Assembly (NCBI GenBank): GCA_947495555.1
Contig: CANLZI010000001.1
Span: 286,861 to 350,860 of the forward strand
DNA from: an uncultured Erythrobacter sp.
Lineage (GTDB): Bacteria; Pseudomonadota; Alphaproteobacteria; Sphingomonadales; Sphingomonadaceae
Direction of reading: 5' to 3'
DNA: 64,000 nucleotides
Shown here: positions 1 through 9,486 of the stretch, piece after piece
Numbering within the stretch: the first letter of the stretch is position 1
Layout: every line of letters begins with the position of its first letter
The notes under the pieces: generated by a model
The model's input: the letters and a program-made list of their open reading frames with translations, nothing else
What the model was told of the DNA's origin: nothing
The model's database searches: none
Program-made: the position numbers and the translations under genes

Positions 1-530
1 ACCAGCATCCCCGTTTCGAACTTCGACAGCGCGCCTTTCAAAGCAACCTTGCTGTCAGGCGCATAGCCAAAGCCAAATTCTTCGATGATGGACCGACTGA
101 ATCCGCGATTGATCAGATAATCGCGCGCATGCTTGCCGTCATCGCCGCGCAAATTGTCAAAGAACCATTGCTGGGCGGCCTCGGTCACATCGATCAGGCT
201 GGCGCGCTTTTCCGCCTGCTTGGCTGCGCGTGGATCGGGCGCGGGCACTTCCATCCCGGCTTCTTCGGCCAATTGCTTGACTGCATCCATGAAACCCATG
301 CCGCGCTGATCGGTCATCCAGCGGATGACATCGCCATGCGCGCCGCAGCCAAAACAGTGGTAAAAGCCCTTTTGATCATTGACCGTAAAGCTGGGCGATT
401 TCTCGTCATGGAACGGGCAGCACGCCTTCCACTCACGTCCGGCGCGCTGCAATTTGTCGGTCCGCATAATGACGGTCGACAGCGTCACACGCGCGCGTAA
501 TTCGTCCAGCCATTGCGGGGAAAGTGCCAT
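1..530 (-). CDS. dnaG: DNA primase DnaG, N-terminal part (runs off the window)
   Basis: Makes the RNA primers for DNA replication. The gene reads leftward from an ATG at 530 and is cut by the window edge after about 176 codons. It is not listed in the ORF track because it is open at the edge. The translation begins MALSPQWLDELRARV and contains the CHC2 zinc ribbon expected at the N terminus (CCPFH, then YHCFGCG about 18 residues later; Cys38, His41, Cys59, Cys62). The start of the catalytic core follows (KHARDYLINRGFS). A GatB/YqeY gene lies just upstream on the same strand, which is a familiar order in alphaproteobacteria, usually followed by rpoD outside this window. Confidence 0.95.
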   Translation of the reverse strand, partial: MALSPQWLDELRARVTLSTVIMRTDKLQRAGREWKACCPFHDEKSPSFTVNDQKGFYHCFGCGAHGDVIRWMTDQRGMGFMDAVKQLAEEAGMEVPAPDPRAAKQAEKRASLIDVTEAAQQWFFDNLRGDDGKHARDYLINRGFSRSIIEEFGFGYAPDSKVALKGALSKFETGML

Positions 531-593
531 GCTCCATTAGTGAGCCAGAGCGGCGCAGGATTCAAGCGAGACTGTGGACCAGTCTGTGCGAAA

Positions 594-1058
594 TTATGAA
601 AGCGCGTCTTTTACCAATCCGCTGGCCAGCCCCATATCCAGCACAGCGCCATATTTGCCCTTCAGCTGGCCCATGACTTTGCCCATATCTTTCATGCCTA
701 CAGCACCGGTTGCGGCCTTGATTTCAGCGATGGCGGCTTTGGTTTCATCCTCGCTCATCATTTGTGGCAGAAATTCTTCGATAATGGCCAATTCGGCGCG
801 TTCGGCATTGGCCAGCTCTTCGCGGCCGCCATCATCATACATGGTGATCGATTCGCGGCGCTGCTTGGCCATCTTCTGAAGAACCGATGTGACCAACTCG
901 TCATCGGGCGTTTCCTTGTCCGACGTGCGCAATTCGATGTCCTTGTCCTTGATCTTGGCAGAGATCTGCCGAAGCGTTGCCGTGCGCTCTTTTTCCTTGG
1001 CCTTCATGGCTGTGATGGTGGCCGCCTTGATGGCATCGCGCATGTTTGTATCGGACAT
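594..1058 (-). CDS. GatB/YqeY domain-containing protein
   Basis: A 154-residue protein of the YqeY family, related to the tail domain of the tRNA-amidotransferase subunit GatB. The family may act in tRNA-dependent processes, but the exact role is unknown. The sequence is typical: MSDTNMRDAIKAA, then KEKERTATLRQ and the C-terminal GAVGMKDMGKVMGQLKGKYG. The ORF track starts 12 codons earlier. I prefer the ATG at 1058 because AGGAAA lies just upstream and the family starts there. It lies upstream of dnaG on the same strand and diverges from carA. Confidence 0.93.
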   Translation of the reverse strand: MSDTNMRDAIKAATITAMKAKEKERTATLRQISAKIKDKDIELRTSDKETPDDELVTSVLQKMAKQRRESITMYDDGGREELANAERAELAIIEEFLPQMMSEDETKAAIAEIKAATGAVGMKDMGKVMGQLKGKYGAVLDMGLASGLVKDALS

Positions 1059-1100
1059 GTTTGGTGTTTCCTGTGGATGGATCGTTGTTGGCACGCCACT

Positions 1101-1125
1101 TATCGCACATTTGGCCCTTGCGATA
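1101..1125. promoter_or_regulatory. Inverted repeat in the yqeY-carA divergent promoter region
   Basis: A perfect 7-bp inverted repeat, TATCGCA-N11-TGCGATA, lies in the 147-bp space between the two divergent starts (1058 on minus, 1206 on plus). Dyads of this size and position are often operators. No regulator is identified from the sequence, and it could instead be a chance repeat. Confidence 0.35.
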
Positions 1126-1205
1126 GGTTGACGTGGGGGAGGGGCACCCCTAGCGAATGTCTCTTAGCGACATCGCCGGAAAACCTTTTACTTGGAGAGC
1201 CCCCA

Positions 1206-2399
1206 ATGGCTTCTGCCTCTACGCCTGCGCAACCCAAAGATGCGACGGGAGTCATCGTCCTCGCCGATGGCACTGTGGTGTGGGGGATGGGCTTCGGCGC
1301 GAGCGGTTCTGCCGTGGGCGAGGTGTGCTTTAACACCGCCATGACCGGTTATCAGGAAGTGATGACCGACCCCAGCTATGCCGCGCAAATCGTCACCTTC
1401 ACCTTTCCCCATATCGGCAATGTTGGCACCAATGGCGAAGATCTGGAAAGCCGGGTCGAAAGCGCGGTAGGCTGTATCGTTCGCGAAGCTGTGACCCCCG
1501 CTAGCAATTTCCGGAGCGAGCAGGAATTCACCAGCTGGATGGAGGCCAATGGCAAGATCGGCCTGTCCGGCGTCGATACGCGTGCGCTGACGCGCCGCAT
1601 TCGCCTGTCGGGCGCTCCCAATGCGGTGATTGCGCATGATGCCGATGGCAATTTCGACATTCCCGCCTTGCTGAAACAGGCGCAGGAGTGGTCTGGCCTA
1701 GAGGGACTGGATCTCGCCGAGACTGTGACCCGTGAAGCTCTGGAAGATTGGGCCCAAATGCCCGGAGGAGCCGGGGCTTGGACGCTGGGCGAAGGCTATG
1801 CCGAAGGTGAGAGCGCAGATCGCCCCCATGTTGTGGCGATTGATTACGGTGCGAAGGACAATATCTTCCGCAATCTGGTTAAGGCCGGTGCGCGGGTGAC
1901 GGTGGTGCCAGCGCAAACCTCGCTGGAGGATATCCTCAGCCACAATCCCGACGGCGTGTTCCTGTCCAACGGTCCGGGTGATCCAGCGGCAACGGGCGAA
2001 TATGCGGTGCCGGTGATCAAGGCTTTGCTCGACCAGGATATGCCTTTGTTCGGGATTTGCCTCGGCCATCAGATGCTGGCGCTGGCCGCAGGGGCCAAGA
2101 CCACCAAGATGCATCAGGGCCATCGCGGCGCCAATCACCCGGTTCAGCGCGTGGGAGATACATGGCAGACCTCGCGAGACCTGGTGGAGATCACCAGTAT
2201 GAACCACGGCTTTGCGGTAGATGGTGAGAGCCTGCCGGAAGGCGTTGAGCAAACCCATGTCAGCCTATTCGATGGCAGCAATTGCGGCATTGCGATCAAA
2301 GGCAAGAATGCCTTTGGCGTGCAATACCACCCCGAGGCCTCTCCTGGCCCGCAGGACAGTTTCTACCTGTTCGAAAAATTTGTTGGAGGGTTGGGGTGA
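1206..2399 (+). CDS. carA: Carbamoyl-phosphate synthase small (glutaminase) subunit
   Basis: Hydrolyses glutamine and passes ammonia to CarB for carbamoyl phosphate, the precursor of pyrimidines and arginine. The protein has 397 residues, normal for the family. The N-terminal half is the CarA-specific domain (VWGMGFGASGSAVGEVCFNTAMTGYQE region). The C-terminal half is a class I glutaminase with the nucleophile in GICLGHQ (Cys near 285) and the His/Glu pair in QYHPEASPGP (near 375/377). The ORF track extends upstream to 762, but the start is the ATG at 1206 with TTGGAGAG in front. Its stop overlaps the GTG of a small lipoprotein gene, so translation is probably coupled. Confidence 0.98.
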   Translation: MASASTPAQPKDATGVIVLADGTVVWGMGFGASGSAVGEVCFNTAMTGYQEVMTDPSYAAQIVTFTFPHIGNVGTNGEDLESRVESAVGCIVREAVTPASNFRSEQEFTSWMEANGKIGLSGVDTRALTRRIRLSGAPNAVIAHDADGNFDIPALLKQAQEWSGLEGLDLAETVTREALEDWAQMPGGAGAWTLGEGYAEGESADRPHVVAIDYGAKDNIFRNLVKAGARVTVVPAQTSLEDILSHNPDGVFLSNGPGDPAATGEYAVPVIKALLDQDMPLFGICLGHQMLALAAGAKTTKMHQGHRGANHPVQRVGDTWQTSRDLVEITSMNHGFAVDGESLPEGVEQTHVSLFDGSNCGIAIKGKNAFGVQYHPEASPGPQDSFYLFEKFVGGLG

Positions 2400-2716
2400 A
2401 GCTCGTCTTATTGCCAGTAACCTTAATAGCCGCCGCCTGTGCCTCAACCGACGTGCCTGCAAATGTAGCTGATCCAGACAATCCAACCCAAATCGAGCTT
2501 GATGCGATTGCGGACAGTTGTGATGCACCCCTTGATTGGCTTCAGCTTGATGGATCGCAGGTAAATTTCCGGCCGATCACTGATGAGGAGATCGCTTCCG
2601 GGGAATTCGATCCGAAATTCGAAGCGGCAGGTTGCGTTTTTGAGATGATCCGAAAGACCGGGATCACGAAAGTTGGCTTCACCGGCAACGGGAAAGCAAG
2701 AGAGATCGAACAATAA
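2396..2716 (+). CDS. Small putative lipoprotein encoded between carA and carB
   Basis: A 106-residue protein of unknown function. Starting from GTG 2396 it has a signal peptide with a lipobox-like LIAAAC, so Cys15 would be lipidated and the protein anchored in the envelope. The mature part is acidic and has cysteines at DSCDAP and AAGCVFE and the segment [15 protein letters not shown]. The GTG overlaps the carA stop (GTGA), and its TAA overlaps the carB ATG (TAATG), so the three genes appear translationally coupled. An envelope lipoprotein has no obvious place in carbamoyl-phosphate synthesis. The reading frame is clear but the role is not. Confidence 0.8.
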   Translation: MKLVLLPVTLIAAACASTDVPANVADPDNPTQIELDAIADSCDAPLDWLQLDGSQVNFRPITDEEIASGEFDPKFEAAGCVFEMIRKTGITKVGFTGNGKAREIEQ

Positions 2717-5700
2717 TGCCCAAACGTACTGACATCTCCTCCATTCTCGTCATTGGCGCTGGTCCGATCATTATCGGCCAAGCGTGCGAGTTTGATTACT
2801 CCGGCACCCAGGCGATCAAGGCACTGAAGGAGGAGGGCTATCGCGTCATCCTGGTCAATTCCAATCCGGCCACGATCATGACCGATCCCGAATTTGCCGA
2901 TGCGACCTATATAGAGCCGATCACCCCCGACATCGTCGCCAAGATCATTGATAAGGAACGCCCCGACGCATTGCTGCCAACCATGGGCGGACAGACGGCG
3001 CTGAATTGCGCGCTGGCTTTGGACGCTGATGGTACGCTTGAGAAATTCGGCGTCGAAATGATCGGTGCCAAGGCTGATGTGATCGACAAGGCCGAAAACC
3101 GCCTGCGGTTCCGCGATGCGATGGACAAAATCGGCTTGGAAAGCGCGCGCAGCGGCACCGCGCATACAGTGGACGAGGCCTTTGCCGTGCTGGAACGCAC
3201 CGGACTGCCCTCCATCATCCGGCCCAGCTTTACGATGGGCGGTACCGGCGGCGGCATCGCCTATAACAAGGCCGAATTCGAAGCGATTGTGCGCGGCGGA
3301 ATCGATGCCAGCCCGACCAATGAAGTGCTGATCGAGGAATCGCTGCTCGGCTGGAAAGAGTATGAGATGGAGGTTGTCCGCGATAAAAAGGACAATTGCA
3401 TCATCATCTGCTCGATCGAAAATGTCGATGCGATGGGCGTGCATACGGGCGATTCCATCACCGTGGCACCAGCGCTGACGCTGACCGATAAAGAATACCA
3501 GATCATGCGCACCGCATCGCTCAACGTGCTGCGCGAAATTGGCGTGGAAACGGGCGGTTCCAATGTGCAGTTCGCGGTCAATCCCAAGGATGGCCGCCTG
3601 ATCGTTATCGAGATGAACCCGCGTGTCTCGCGCTCCTCTGCGCTCGCTTCGAAAGCCACCGGCTTCCCGATTGCTCGTGTCGCCGCAAAATTGGCGGTTG
3701 GGTACACTCTGGACGAGATCACCAACGAAATCACCGGCGCAACGCCGGCCAGCTTTGAGCCCACGATTGATTATGTCGTGACCAAGATCCCACGCTTTGC
3801 CTTCGAGAAGTTCAAAGGGGCTAAAAATGAATTGGCCACCGCGATGAAATCGGTCGGCGAAGTCATGGCGATTGGTCGCAATTTTCAGGAGAGCATGCAA
3901 AAGGCGCTGCGCGGTCTGGAAACGGGCCTCGACGGGTTTAACCGCGTGCCAGAGTTGGAAGGTGTGCATCGCGATGTGATCACGGCTGCTTTGTCCAAGC
4001 GGACACCGGATCGGCTGTTGCAAGTGGGACAGGCGTTCCGCGAAGGTCTGACGGTGGAGGAAATCCACCCGATCACTGGCTATGACAAATGGTTTTTGCG
4101 CCAGGTTGAAGAGATCATCGACGCTGAAAAAGACATTTCCAGCAATGGTTTGCCTGGCGATGCTGCGTCTTTGCGTAAGCTGAAATCGATAGGTTTTTCC
4201 GACAAGCGTCTGGCGACCTTGGCGGTGCGCTCTGTTGGCGTGGCCGGCGGAATGGCGGAAACGCAGGCGCGGCGCAGCGGATTGCTGCACGATGCTCTGC
4301 AAGCCATGGCGGGGGCGACGTCGGAAGACGAAGTGCGCGCGCTGCGTGACAAGCTGGGTGTGCGCCCTGTGTTCAAGCGGATCGATAGTTGCGCAGCCGA
4401 GTTTGAGGCGATCACGCCCTATATGTACTCGACCTATGAAGCGCCCAGCTTTGGAGAGCCGGAATGCGAGGCGATGCCTTCAGACCGTCGCAAGGTCGTT
4501 ATTTTGGGCGGTGGACCCAACCGCATCGGGCAGGGGATCGAGTTCGATTATTGCTGCGTCCATGCGTGTTTTGCGCTGGAAGAGGCTGGGTTTGAGACCA
4601 TCATGGTCAATTGCAATCCGGAAACAGTCTCGACTGATTATGATACGTCCGACAGGCTGTATTTCGAACCGCTGACAGCAGAAGATGTGCTCGAAATCCT
4701 GCGGGTTGAGCAATCCAACGGCGAATTGGTGGGTGTAATCGTGCAATTTGGCGGACAAACTCCGCTGAAACTGGCGCAGGCGCTGGAGGACGAAGGCATT
4801 CCTATCCTGGGCACCTCGCCCGATGCGATTGACCTGGCCGAAGATCGCGAGCGTTTTGCCAAGCTGGTCGACAAGTTGAAACTTAAACAACCAGAGAATG
4901 GCATCGCCAAAAGCCGCGACGAAGCCGCCGCAGTTGCCGCTCGCATTGCCTATCCGGTTCTGCTGCGACCATCCTATGTCTTGGGCGGAAGGGCGATGGA
5001 GATCGTCGATAGCGAGGCTCAGCTCGACAATTACATCAACACTGCGGTCAATGTGTCGGGCGACAGCCCGGTCTTGATCGACCAATATTTGCGCGATGCG
5101 ACCGAATGCGACGTAGATGCGCTGTGCGATGGCGATGAAGTGCGGATCGCGGGCGTGATGCAGCATATCGAGGAAGCTGGCGTCCATTCGGGCGACAGCG
5201 CCTGTACTCTGCCGCCATATTCTCTGCCCGATGATATCATTGCCGAGATGGAGCGTCAGGCCGAGGCGCTTGCATTTGCCTTGAAAGTGCGCGGCTTGAT
5301 GAACATTCAATTCGCCGTGAAAGATGGCGAGGTTTATCTGATCGAGGTCAATCCGCGAGCCAGCCGTACGGTGCCATTTGTCGCCAAGGCGATCGGACAA
5401 CCGGTCGCAAAAATTGCTGCGCGCGTCATGGCAGGCGAAAAATTGAGCAATTTTGAACCGTTCAAACGCGACCTGCCCTACATGGCGGTGAAAGAGGCCG
5501 TGTTCCCGTTCAATCGCTTCCCCGGCAGCGATCCTGTGCTGACACCGGAGATGAAATCAACCGGCGAAGTGATGGGCATCGACACCACATTTGCGGCCGC
5601 TTTCCTGAAGTCTCAATTGGGCGCGGGGTCGAGCTTGCCGGAAAGTGGAACGGTGTTTGTTTCGGTCAAGACGAGCGACAAGCCGATCATTGTTCCGGCG

Positions 5701-6039
5701 GTAAAATCGCTGTTGGATCAAGGGTTTGACATTATCGCCACGGGCGGCACACAAGCCTATTTAACCGAGCAGGGATTGAAGGTTGAGCGGGTGAACAAGG
5801 TTGCCGAAGGCCAACCACATGTGGTCGATAAAATCATCGATGGCGATGTCGCTTTGATCTTCAACACAACCGAGGGTTGGCAGAGCTTGCTCGATTCGAA
5901 ATCGATCCGCGCATCGGCCTTGGAAGAGAAGATTCCGTACTACACAACGGCCACTGCTTCGCTCGCTGCAGCCCAGGCAATTGGGGCTGTAAACGCAAGG
6001 CAGCTTGAAGTCCGCTCATTGCAAGACTATTATAGCTAA
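2716..6039 (+). CDS. carB: Carbamoyl-phosphate synthase large subunit
   Basis: Builds carbamoyl phosphate from bicarbonate, ATP and the ammonia supplied by CarA. The 1107 residues show the expected duplicated layout. Two synthetase halves each begin with a pre-ATP-grasp segment ([19 protein letters not shown] and [19 protein letters not shown]) followed by ATP-grasp domains ([18 protein letters not shown] and [16 protein letters not shown]). A C-terminal MGS-like allosteric domain ([13 protein letters not shown]) follows. Length and order are normal. The large minus-strand ORF opposite it (2542-4302) is a shadow. Confidence 0.99.
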   Translation: MPKRTDISSILVIGAGPIIIGQACEFDYSGTQAIKALKEEGYRVILVNSNPATIMTDPEFADATYIEPITPDIVAKIIDKERPDALLPTMGGQTALNCALALDADGTLEKFGVEMIGAKADVIDKAENRLRFRDAMDKIGLESARSGTAHTVDEAFAVLERTGLPSIIRPSFTMGGTGGGIAYNKAEFEAIVRGGIDASPTNEVLIEESLLGWKEYEMEVVRDKKDNCIIICSIENVDAMGVHTGDSITVAPALTLTDKEYQIMRTASLNVLREIGVETGGSNVQFAVNPKDGRLIVIEMNPRVSRSSALASKATGFPIARVAAKLAVGYTLDEITNEITGATPASFEPTIDYVVTKIPRFAFEKFKGAKNELATAMKSVGEVMAIGRNFQESMQKALRGLETGLDGFNRVPELEGVHRDVITAALSKRTPDRLLQVGQAFREGLTVEEIHPITGYDKWFLRQVEEIIDAEKDISSNGLPGDAASLRKLKSIGFSDKRLATLAVRSVGVAGGMAETQARRSGLLHDALQAMAGATSEDEVRALRDKLGVRPVFKRIDSCAAEFEAITPYMYSTYEAPSFGEPECEAMPSDRRKVVILGGGPNRIGQGIEFDYCCVHACFALEEAGFETIMVNCNPETVSTDYDTSDRLYFEPLTAEDVLEILRVEQSNGELVGVIVQFGGQTPLKLAQALEDEGIPILGTSPDAIDLAEDRERFAKLVDKLKLKQPENGIAKSRDEAAAVAARIAYPVLLRPSYVLGGRAMEIVDSEAQLDNYINTAVNVSGDSPVLIDQYLRDATECDVDALCDGDEVRIAGVMQHIEEAGVHSGDSACTLPPYSLPDDIIAEMERQAEALAFALKVRGLMNIQFAVKDGEVYLIEVNPRASRTVPFVAKAIGQPVAKIAARVMAGEKLSNFEPFKRDLPYMAVKEAVFPFNRFPGSDPVLTPEMKSTGEVMGIDTTFAAAFLKSQLGAGSSLPESGTVFVSVKTSDKPIIVPAVKSLLDQGFDIIATGGTQAYLTEQGLKVERVNKVAEGQPHVVDKIIDGDVALIFNTTEGWQSLLDSKSIRASALEEKIPYYTTATASLAAAQAIGAVNARQLEVRSLQDYYS

Positions 6040-6161
6040 ACAAATCTAGCGTTCCTCCCGACATTTCGACGAGATCGCGCCGCCTCCTGTGAAGCGGCCA
6101 TGGTCTTGATGTTGTGAATTTTGGGGGTCGCGCGCCGAACGAAAAAGACTGGATTGCTACG

Positions 6162-6629
6162 ATGGATAAGGTTCCCATGCTCGCGGAAGGCTATGAGCGG
6201 CTTACGGCTGATCTCAAGACCTTGCGCGCGGAACGCCCGAAGATTGTTGATGCGATCGAGGAAGCTCGCGCGCATGGTGATCTCTCGGAAAATGCTGAAT
6301 ATCACGCTGCGAAAGAACGTCAGGGCCAGGTAGAGGCCATGATCGGTGACATCGAAAGCAAGGTGACTCGCGCACAGATCATTGATCCGGCAAGTTTGTC
6401 GGGTGACAAGATTGTGTTCGGCGCGACCGTCACGCTGCTGGATGACGACGACAAACCGGTGAAATACCAGATTGTTGGCGAGACCGAAGCGGATGCAGCG
6501 AGTGGCCGCATTTCGTTCAGCTCTCCCTTGGCTCGTGCCCTGATCGGCAAGAACAAGGGTGACGAGATCGAAGTGACCGTGCCATCGGGCGACAAGTTCT
6601 ACCTTGTCGAGAAGATCGAATTCATTTGA
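6162..6629 (+). CDS. greA: Transcription elongation factor GreA
   Basis: Rescues backtracked RNA polymerase by stimulating cleavage of the 3' end of the transcript. The protein has 155 residues, close to the usual 158. An N-terminal antiparallel coiled coil ([26 protein letters not shown], then [21 protein letters not shown] with the acidic tip) is followed by the FKBP-like C-terminal domain ([27 protein letters not shown]). The ORF track adds 16 codons; the ATG at 6162 matches the family start, although its ribosome site is weak. It stands about 120 bp after carB, and carB-greA order is common in this group. Confidence 0.97.
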   Translation: MDKVPMLAEGYERLTADLKTLRAERPKIVDAIEEARAHGDLSENAEYHAAKERQGQVEAMIGDIESKVTRAQIIDPASLSGDKIVFGATVTLLDDDDKPVKYQIVGETEADAASGRISFSSPLARALIGKNKGDEIEVTVPSGDKFYLVEKIEFI

Positions 6630-6642
6630 TCAGTGGGGCTGC

Positions 6643-7143
6643 TCAATCGAGCAGCTTTTCCATCGCATAATTGTGGATCGGGACAGGCTGTTGAGCGGTC
6701 CCGATATCAAAATCACGCCTGTGGGTGACGGCGTATCCGGCGCGCTCAAATGCGCCGCGGGCAAGTTCGCTCGCCTCGGTATACAGCCGCCCAATTCCGG
6801 TCGTGCGAGCATGCGATTCGGCTGAAGCCAGCAATTGGTTGGCTAGCCCGAACCGAGTGTGGTCAGGGTGGCAATACAGCATGTCGAGATGACCGTCGCC
6901 ACGCTTGTCCACTTCCAACAGGGCATAGGCGACGGGTTGATCGGCTGCATTCACTGCGACCCAGATCAATGCTCCGGCAGCAGCGCGAGCGACAAACCGA
7001 TCTGCTGTTTGATGGCGGCTCTCCCATGCGACAACTTGTGCTGGGCTATAGCCATGCGGTCCAATCGAGGTAATGGCCGCCCGAGTGATTTCGGCCAGAC
7101 GCGGCGCATCGGTATCGCGGAACGGGCGAAGGGAATAGCTCAT
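6643..7143 (-). CDS. GNAT-family N-acetyltransferase
   Basis: A 166-residue acetyltransferase of unknown substrate. It begins MSYSLRPFRDTDAPRLAEI, a standard GNAT N terminus, and has the acetyl-CoA binding segment near HTRFGLANQLLASAE. The C terminus (GRLYTEASELARGAFERAGYAVTHRRDF) resembles the YafP/PhnO-like subgroup. The track start at 7191 is a TTG without a ribosome site, so I use the ATG at 7143. The gene converges on greA with a 13-bp gap. Confidence 0.85.
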   Translation of the reverse strand: MSYSLRPFRDTDAPRLAEITRAAITSIGPHGYSPAQVVAWESRHQTADRFVARAAAGALIWVAVNAADQPVAYALLEVDKRGDGHLDMLYCHPDHTRFGLANQLLASAESHARTTGIGRLYTEASELARGAFERAGYAVTHRRDFDIGTAQQPVPIHNYAMEKLLD

Positions 7144-7204
7144 AACTGTGCGTTGGCTGAGTGCTGTTTGGGCCGTGAACGCTTGGTCCAAAGCCGGCGC
7201 GTGC

Positions 7205-7435
7205 TTACGCGTCGGGTGTCAGCAATTTGTGCAGATGGACCACAACATAACGCATCTCTGCGTCATCAACGGTCCGTTGTGCTTGCGCACGCCAAGCATC
7301 TTCGGCGGCTTCATAGTCGCTGAAAACGCCAACCACATGGACACTCTCTGGATCCTGGAATTCCATGGAGCGCGGATCGGTGACCCGTCCACCCATGACC
7401 AGGTGCAGTTTCTGTTTTGGGGTGGTTTCTTCCAT
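7205..7435 (-). CDS. DUF4170 family protein
   Basis: A 76-residue protein that looks like the alphaproteobacterial DUF4170 family: a short beta-rich start (KLHLVMGGRVTDP), a GVFSDYEAAEDAWRAQAQRTVDDAEMRY helix and a final VVVHLHKLL strand. The family has no established function. I chose the ATG at 7435 over the GTG one codon earlier. It lies upstream of, and in line with, the GNAT gene (62 bp). Confidence 0.75.
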   Translation of the reverse strand: MEETTPKQKLHLVMGGRVTDPRSMEFQDPESVHVVGVFSDYEAAEDAWRAQAQRTVDDAEMRYVVVHLHKLLTPDA

Positions 7436-7528
7436 CACTTAAATCTTTCTTGAGGGCCAATGCCCGATCTGTCGATAAGCGCAGGCCCATAACCTCATTG
7501 GATTGGTTTCACCAGCAACTTTGCGCGG

Positions 7529-8008
7529 TTAGTGGACGATCCGGTCACGCATATCGCGCACCGTGCGGCTCGCCTTACGCGTGGCTGTGCGCGTCACAGT
7601 CCGAGTGCGATCGGCTGCGGTTCCCGCCAGATGGGCGGCTTCGCGCTTTGCAGTCCGTGCCTTGTCGCTGACACTGTCGCTCAGGTCTTCCAATTTGTCC
7701 TGTCCTTCGCGCGCGACATCGCTCGCAGCGTCAAAGGCTTGAATGCCATAGCTGATGACCGCATCGGTCACTAACGCTGCCAGCACGCCGGTTCGCTTGG
7801 TCAAGCGGCGGCCTGGCTTCGTCATGGCACCGATGGCCAGACCAGCGAGGATCGCTCCACCCACTGTGGCCAAGGGGTGCTTTTTCACAAATTCTGTAGC
7901 GTTTTGGGCAGCTTCTTGTGCCGCTACTTGCAAGGAACGTTCTTCATGGCGCTGTTCAGCGGCCTCGATTTTTACGCGGAGTGCATCACGCTTTTCATCA
8001 CTGCTCAT
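7529..8008 (-). CDS. YqjD/DUF883-like stress protein, last gene of the operon
   Basis: A 159-residue, strongly helical, Lys/Arg/Ala-rich protein. A coiled N terminus (EAAEQRHEERSLQVAAQEAAQ) leads to KKHPLATVGGAILAGLAIGAM, the short glycine-rich membrane segment typical of YqjD/ElaB (DUF883) proteins. In this protein that segment sits in the middle rather than at the end. The basic C-terminal half (TRTVTRTATRKASRTVRD) could bind nucleic acid or a ribosome, which is inference. The ATG at 8008 has GGAGAAG in front and overlaps the end of the preceding gene by 11 bp, so I reject the TTG at 8020. Confidence 0.7.
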   Translation of the reverse strand: MSSDEKRDALRVKIEAAEQRHEERSLQVAAQEAAQNATEFVKKHPLATVGGAILAGLAIGAMTKPGRRLTKRTGVLAALVTDAVISYGIQAFDAASDVAREGQDKLEDLSDSVSDKARTAKREAAHLAGTAADRTRTVTRTATRKASRTVRDMRDRIVH

Positions 8009-8384
8009 GGTCTTCTCCAATTATTCTATCACCACGATCATCATTCGGGGGGAGGGTGACAGGGTCGGTTGCATCATGTGAGGCCTGATCCAGGGGCTGG
8101 TCCTCTGACGCGTCATCGCTCAGCAGCTCAAGGATTGGCTTGCGCGCAAACCATAGAGCCGCGGCGGCCACCACGGCCGCCAAGATACCGCGATTGTCGC
8201 CAGCCGTGTTGCCGGCTTTGTGCAACACATCGCTGGCACCATCGCCGATGCGTCCTGCAACGCGTTTGCCCAGGCTCTCAGCATTCATAATATTGCGGAC
8301 ATGAGCCACGTCAGCGATGATCAGGCTGTGCGCGGTATCGCGCAGGGCCCTATCTTCACGCATCTGTCGTTTCAGCTTGCTCAT
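7998..8384 (-). CDS. Small membrane-associated protein in the YqjD/YqjE-like operon
   Basis: A 128-residue protein of unknown function. The N terminus is charged (MSKLKRQMREDRALRDTAHSLI), one hydrophobic segment lies in the middle (RGILAAVVAAAALWFARKPI), and the tail is acidic. It starts inside the stop of the YqjE-like gene (ATGA) and ends inside the start of the next gene. The layout suggests a partner similar in position to E. coli YqjK, but I see no clear sequence similarity. Confidence 0.7.
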   Translation of the reverse strand: MSKLKRQMREDRALRDTAHSLIIADVAHVRNIMNAESLGKRVAGRIGDGASDVLHKAGNTAGDNRGILAAVVAAAALWFARKPILELLSDDASEDQPLDQASHDATDPVTLPPNDDRGDRIIGEDHEQ

Positions 8385-8806
8385 TTTTCGTCACTCTTGA
8401 ACGAATTGGCGATTTCAATGCCGTTGGACCGTACCAAAAGCAGAAGTATCACTGCGACCAGCAATAGCACGCCAACAACTACAGCTGTGGCGCCCCAAGC
8501 TCCCAATACCGGGATCAAGCCAAACAAAACGCCGACCACCAATGCGATCAGCGCCAAGTGGATGAAACCTAACGCGAAAAGGCCATACAATGCAGCTGAT
8601 TTTCCGCGATTGGCGACAAAGCCAGCACGGGTCTTCTGGAACGCTAGCTCGGCCTCGGCATAATTTTTGCCGTCTTCGACCAGCGCAGCGATTTCCTCTG
8701 TCAAAGACACATCGCGTGCATCTTCCAGTTCGTCTTCGCCGCGTACTGCTGCGTCCAAATCAGTGTCTGCATCCTGCCGCTCAATCGGCAGGTCGTCATC
8801 GCGCAT
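8381..8806 (-). CDS. YqjE-like phage-holin-family membrane protein (DUF1469 type)
   Basis: A 141-residue inner-membrane protein. After an acidic, soluble N terminus of about 60 residues (DLDAAVRGEDELEDARD) come two long adjacent hydrophobic segments (SAALYGLFALGFIHLALIALVVGVLF and AVVVGVLLLVAVILLLLV), the pattern of the PF07332/YqjE family. In E. coli the neighbour is YqjD, and here a YqjD-like gene lies 22 bp upstream. The ATG at 8806 is preceded by GAGGGGGC. Confidence 0.8.
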   Translation of the reverse strand: MRDDDLPIERQDADTDLDAAVRGEDELEDARDVSLTEEIAALVEDGKNYAEAELAFQKTRAGFVANRGKSAALYGLFALGFIHLALIALVVGVLFGLIPVLGAWGATAVVVGVLLLVAVILLLLVRSNGIEIANSFKSDEK

Positions 8807-8828
8807 GTACAGCCCCCTCAGCTGGTGC

Positions 8829-9413
8829 TTAGTCGCGTCCGCCGCCGCTGAACATGCGGGCCAGCAAGAAGCCAGCCACTGCAGCGATACCTACGGCAAC
8901 GCCAGGGCTTTTGCGGACAAATTCACGCGCATCTTCGCCGATTTCGTCGACGCTTTTTGCTTCCAACTTGGCAGAAGCTTCGGCCAGGCTGCGCGATGCC
9001 TTGCGGGCGTAATCGCCATATTGCTCACCCAGCTTCTCGTCGATCTGTGGAGCGGTGTCAGACACAACCTTGCCCAGCGACGACAATGCATCGCTTGCTT
9101 TGGTCTTGCCTTCGACGGCCAGTTCACCGGCCTTTACCTTGGCATCGGCGCCATAGTTCTTCGCTTCTTCGACCAGGTCACCGGTTTTGCCTTTGGCTTG
9201 GTCGCGGTATGAACCCGCGCGATCGCCTGCTTCTGCCTTCAGCGCAGCAGCGCCGGCCTTCGCTTCATCGAGCGCGGCGGAGAAACGGGTTTTCGCTTCG
9301 GATGTGTTGTCTGTTGTTTTCGTCACTTTGGTTGCTTTCTTAGCGGTTGATTTCTTTGCGGGTGCTTTGCGCGATTTTGTCGCGCTGGAGCTGCTAGAGC
9401 TTCCTTGTGCCAT
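8829..9413 (-). CDS. YqjD/DUF883-like membrane-anchored helical protein, first gene of the operon
   Basis: A 194-residue Ala/Lys-rich protein. A Ser-rich and Lys-rich start (KKSTAKKATKVTKTT) is followed by a long amphipathic helical region of LEA/apolipophorin style (DEAKAGAAALKAEAGDRAGS). The end is the YqjD-type signature: FVRKSPGVAVGIAAVAGFLLARMF. E. coli YqjD is an inner-membrane, stationary-phase, ribosome-associated protein, and a similar role is an inference here. The start is the ATG at 9413 with a strong AAGGAGG; the track's earlier start has no support. An EcfG-type promoter lies about 75 bp upstream. Confidence 0.75.
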   Translation of the reverse strand: MAQGSSSSSSATKSRKAPAKKSTAKKATKVTKTTDNTSEAKTRFSAALDEAKAGAAALKAEAGDRAGSYRDQAKGKTGDLVEEAKNYGADAKVKAGELAVEGKTKASDALSSLGKVVSDTAPQIDEKLGEQYGDYARKASRSLAEASAKLEAKSVDEIGEDAREFVRKSPGVAVGIAAVAGFLLARMFSGGGRD

Positions 9414-9486
9414 AAATGCCTCCTTTGTGCCCGGTGCGGCTACGTATTCCAATGGCCAAACTATAAAGTTTGGGGTTCTATGTTGC

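Noticed and set aside
2542-4302. 586-aa minus-strand ORF opposite carB
   Set aside because: It is the antisense shadow of carB: no family resemblance, no ribosome site, and carB is certain.
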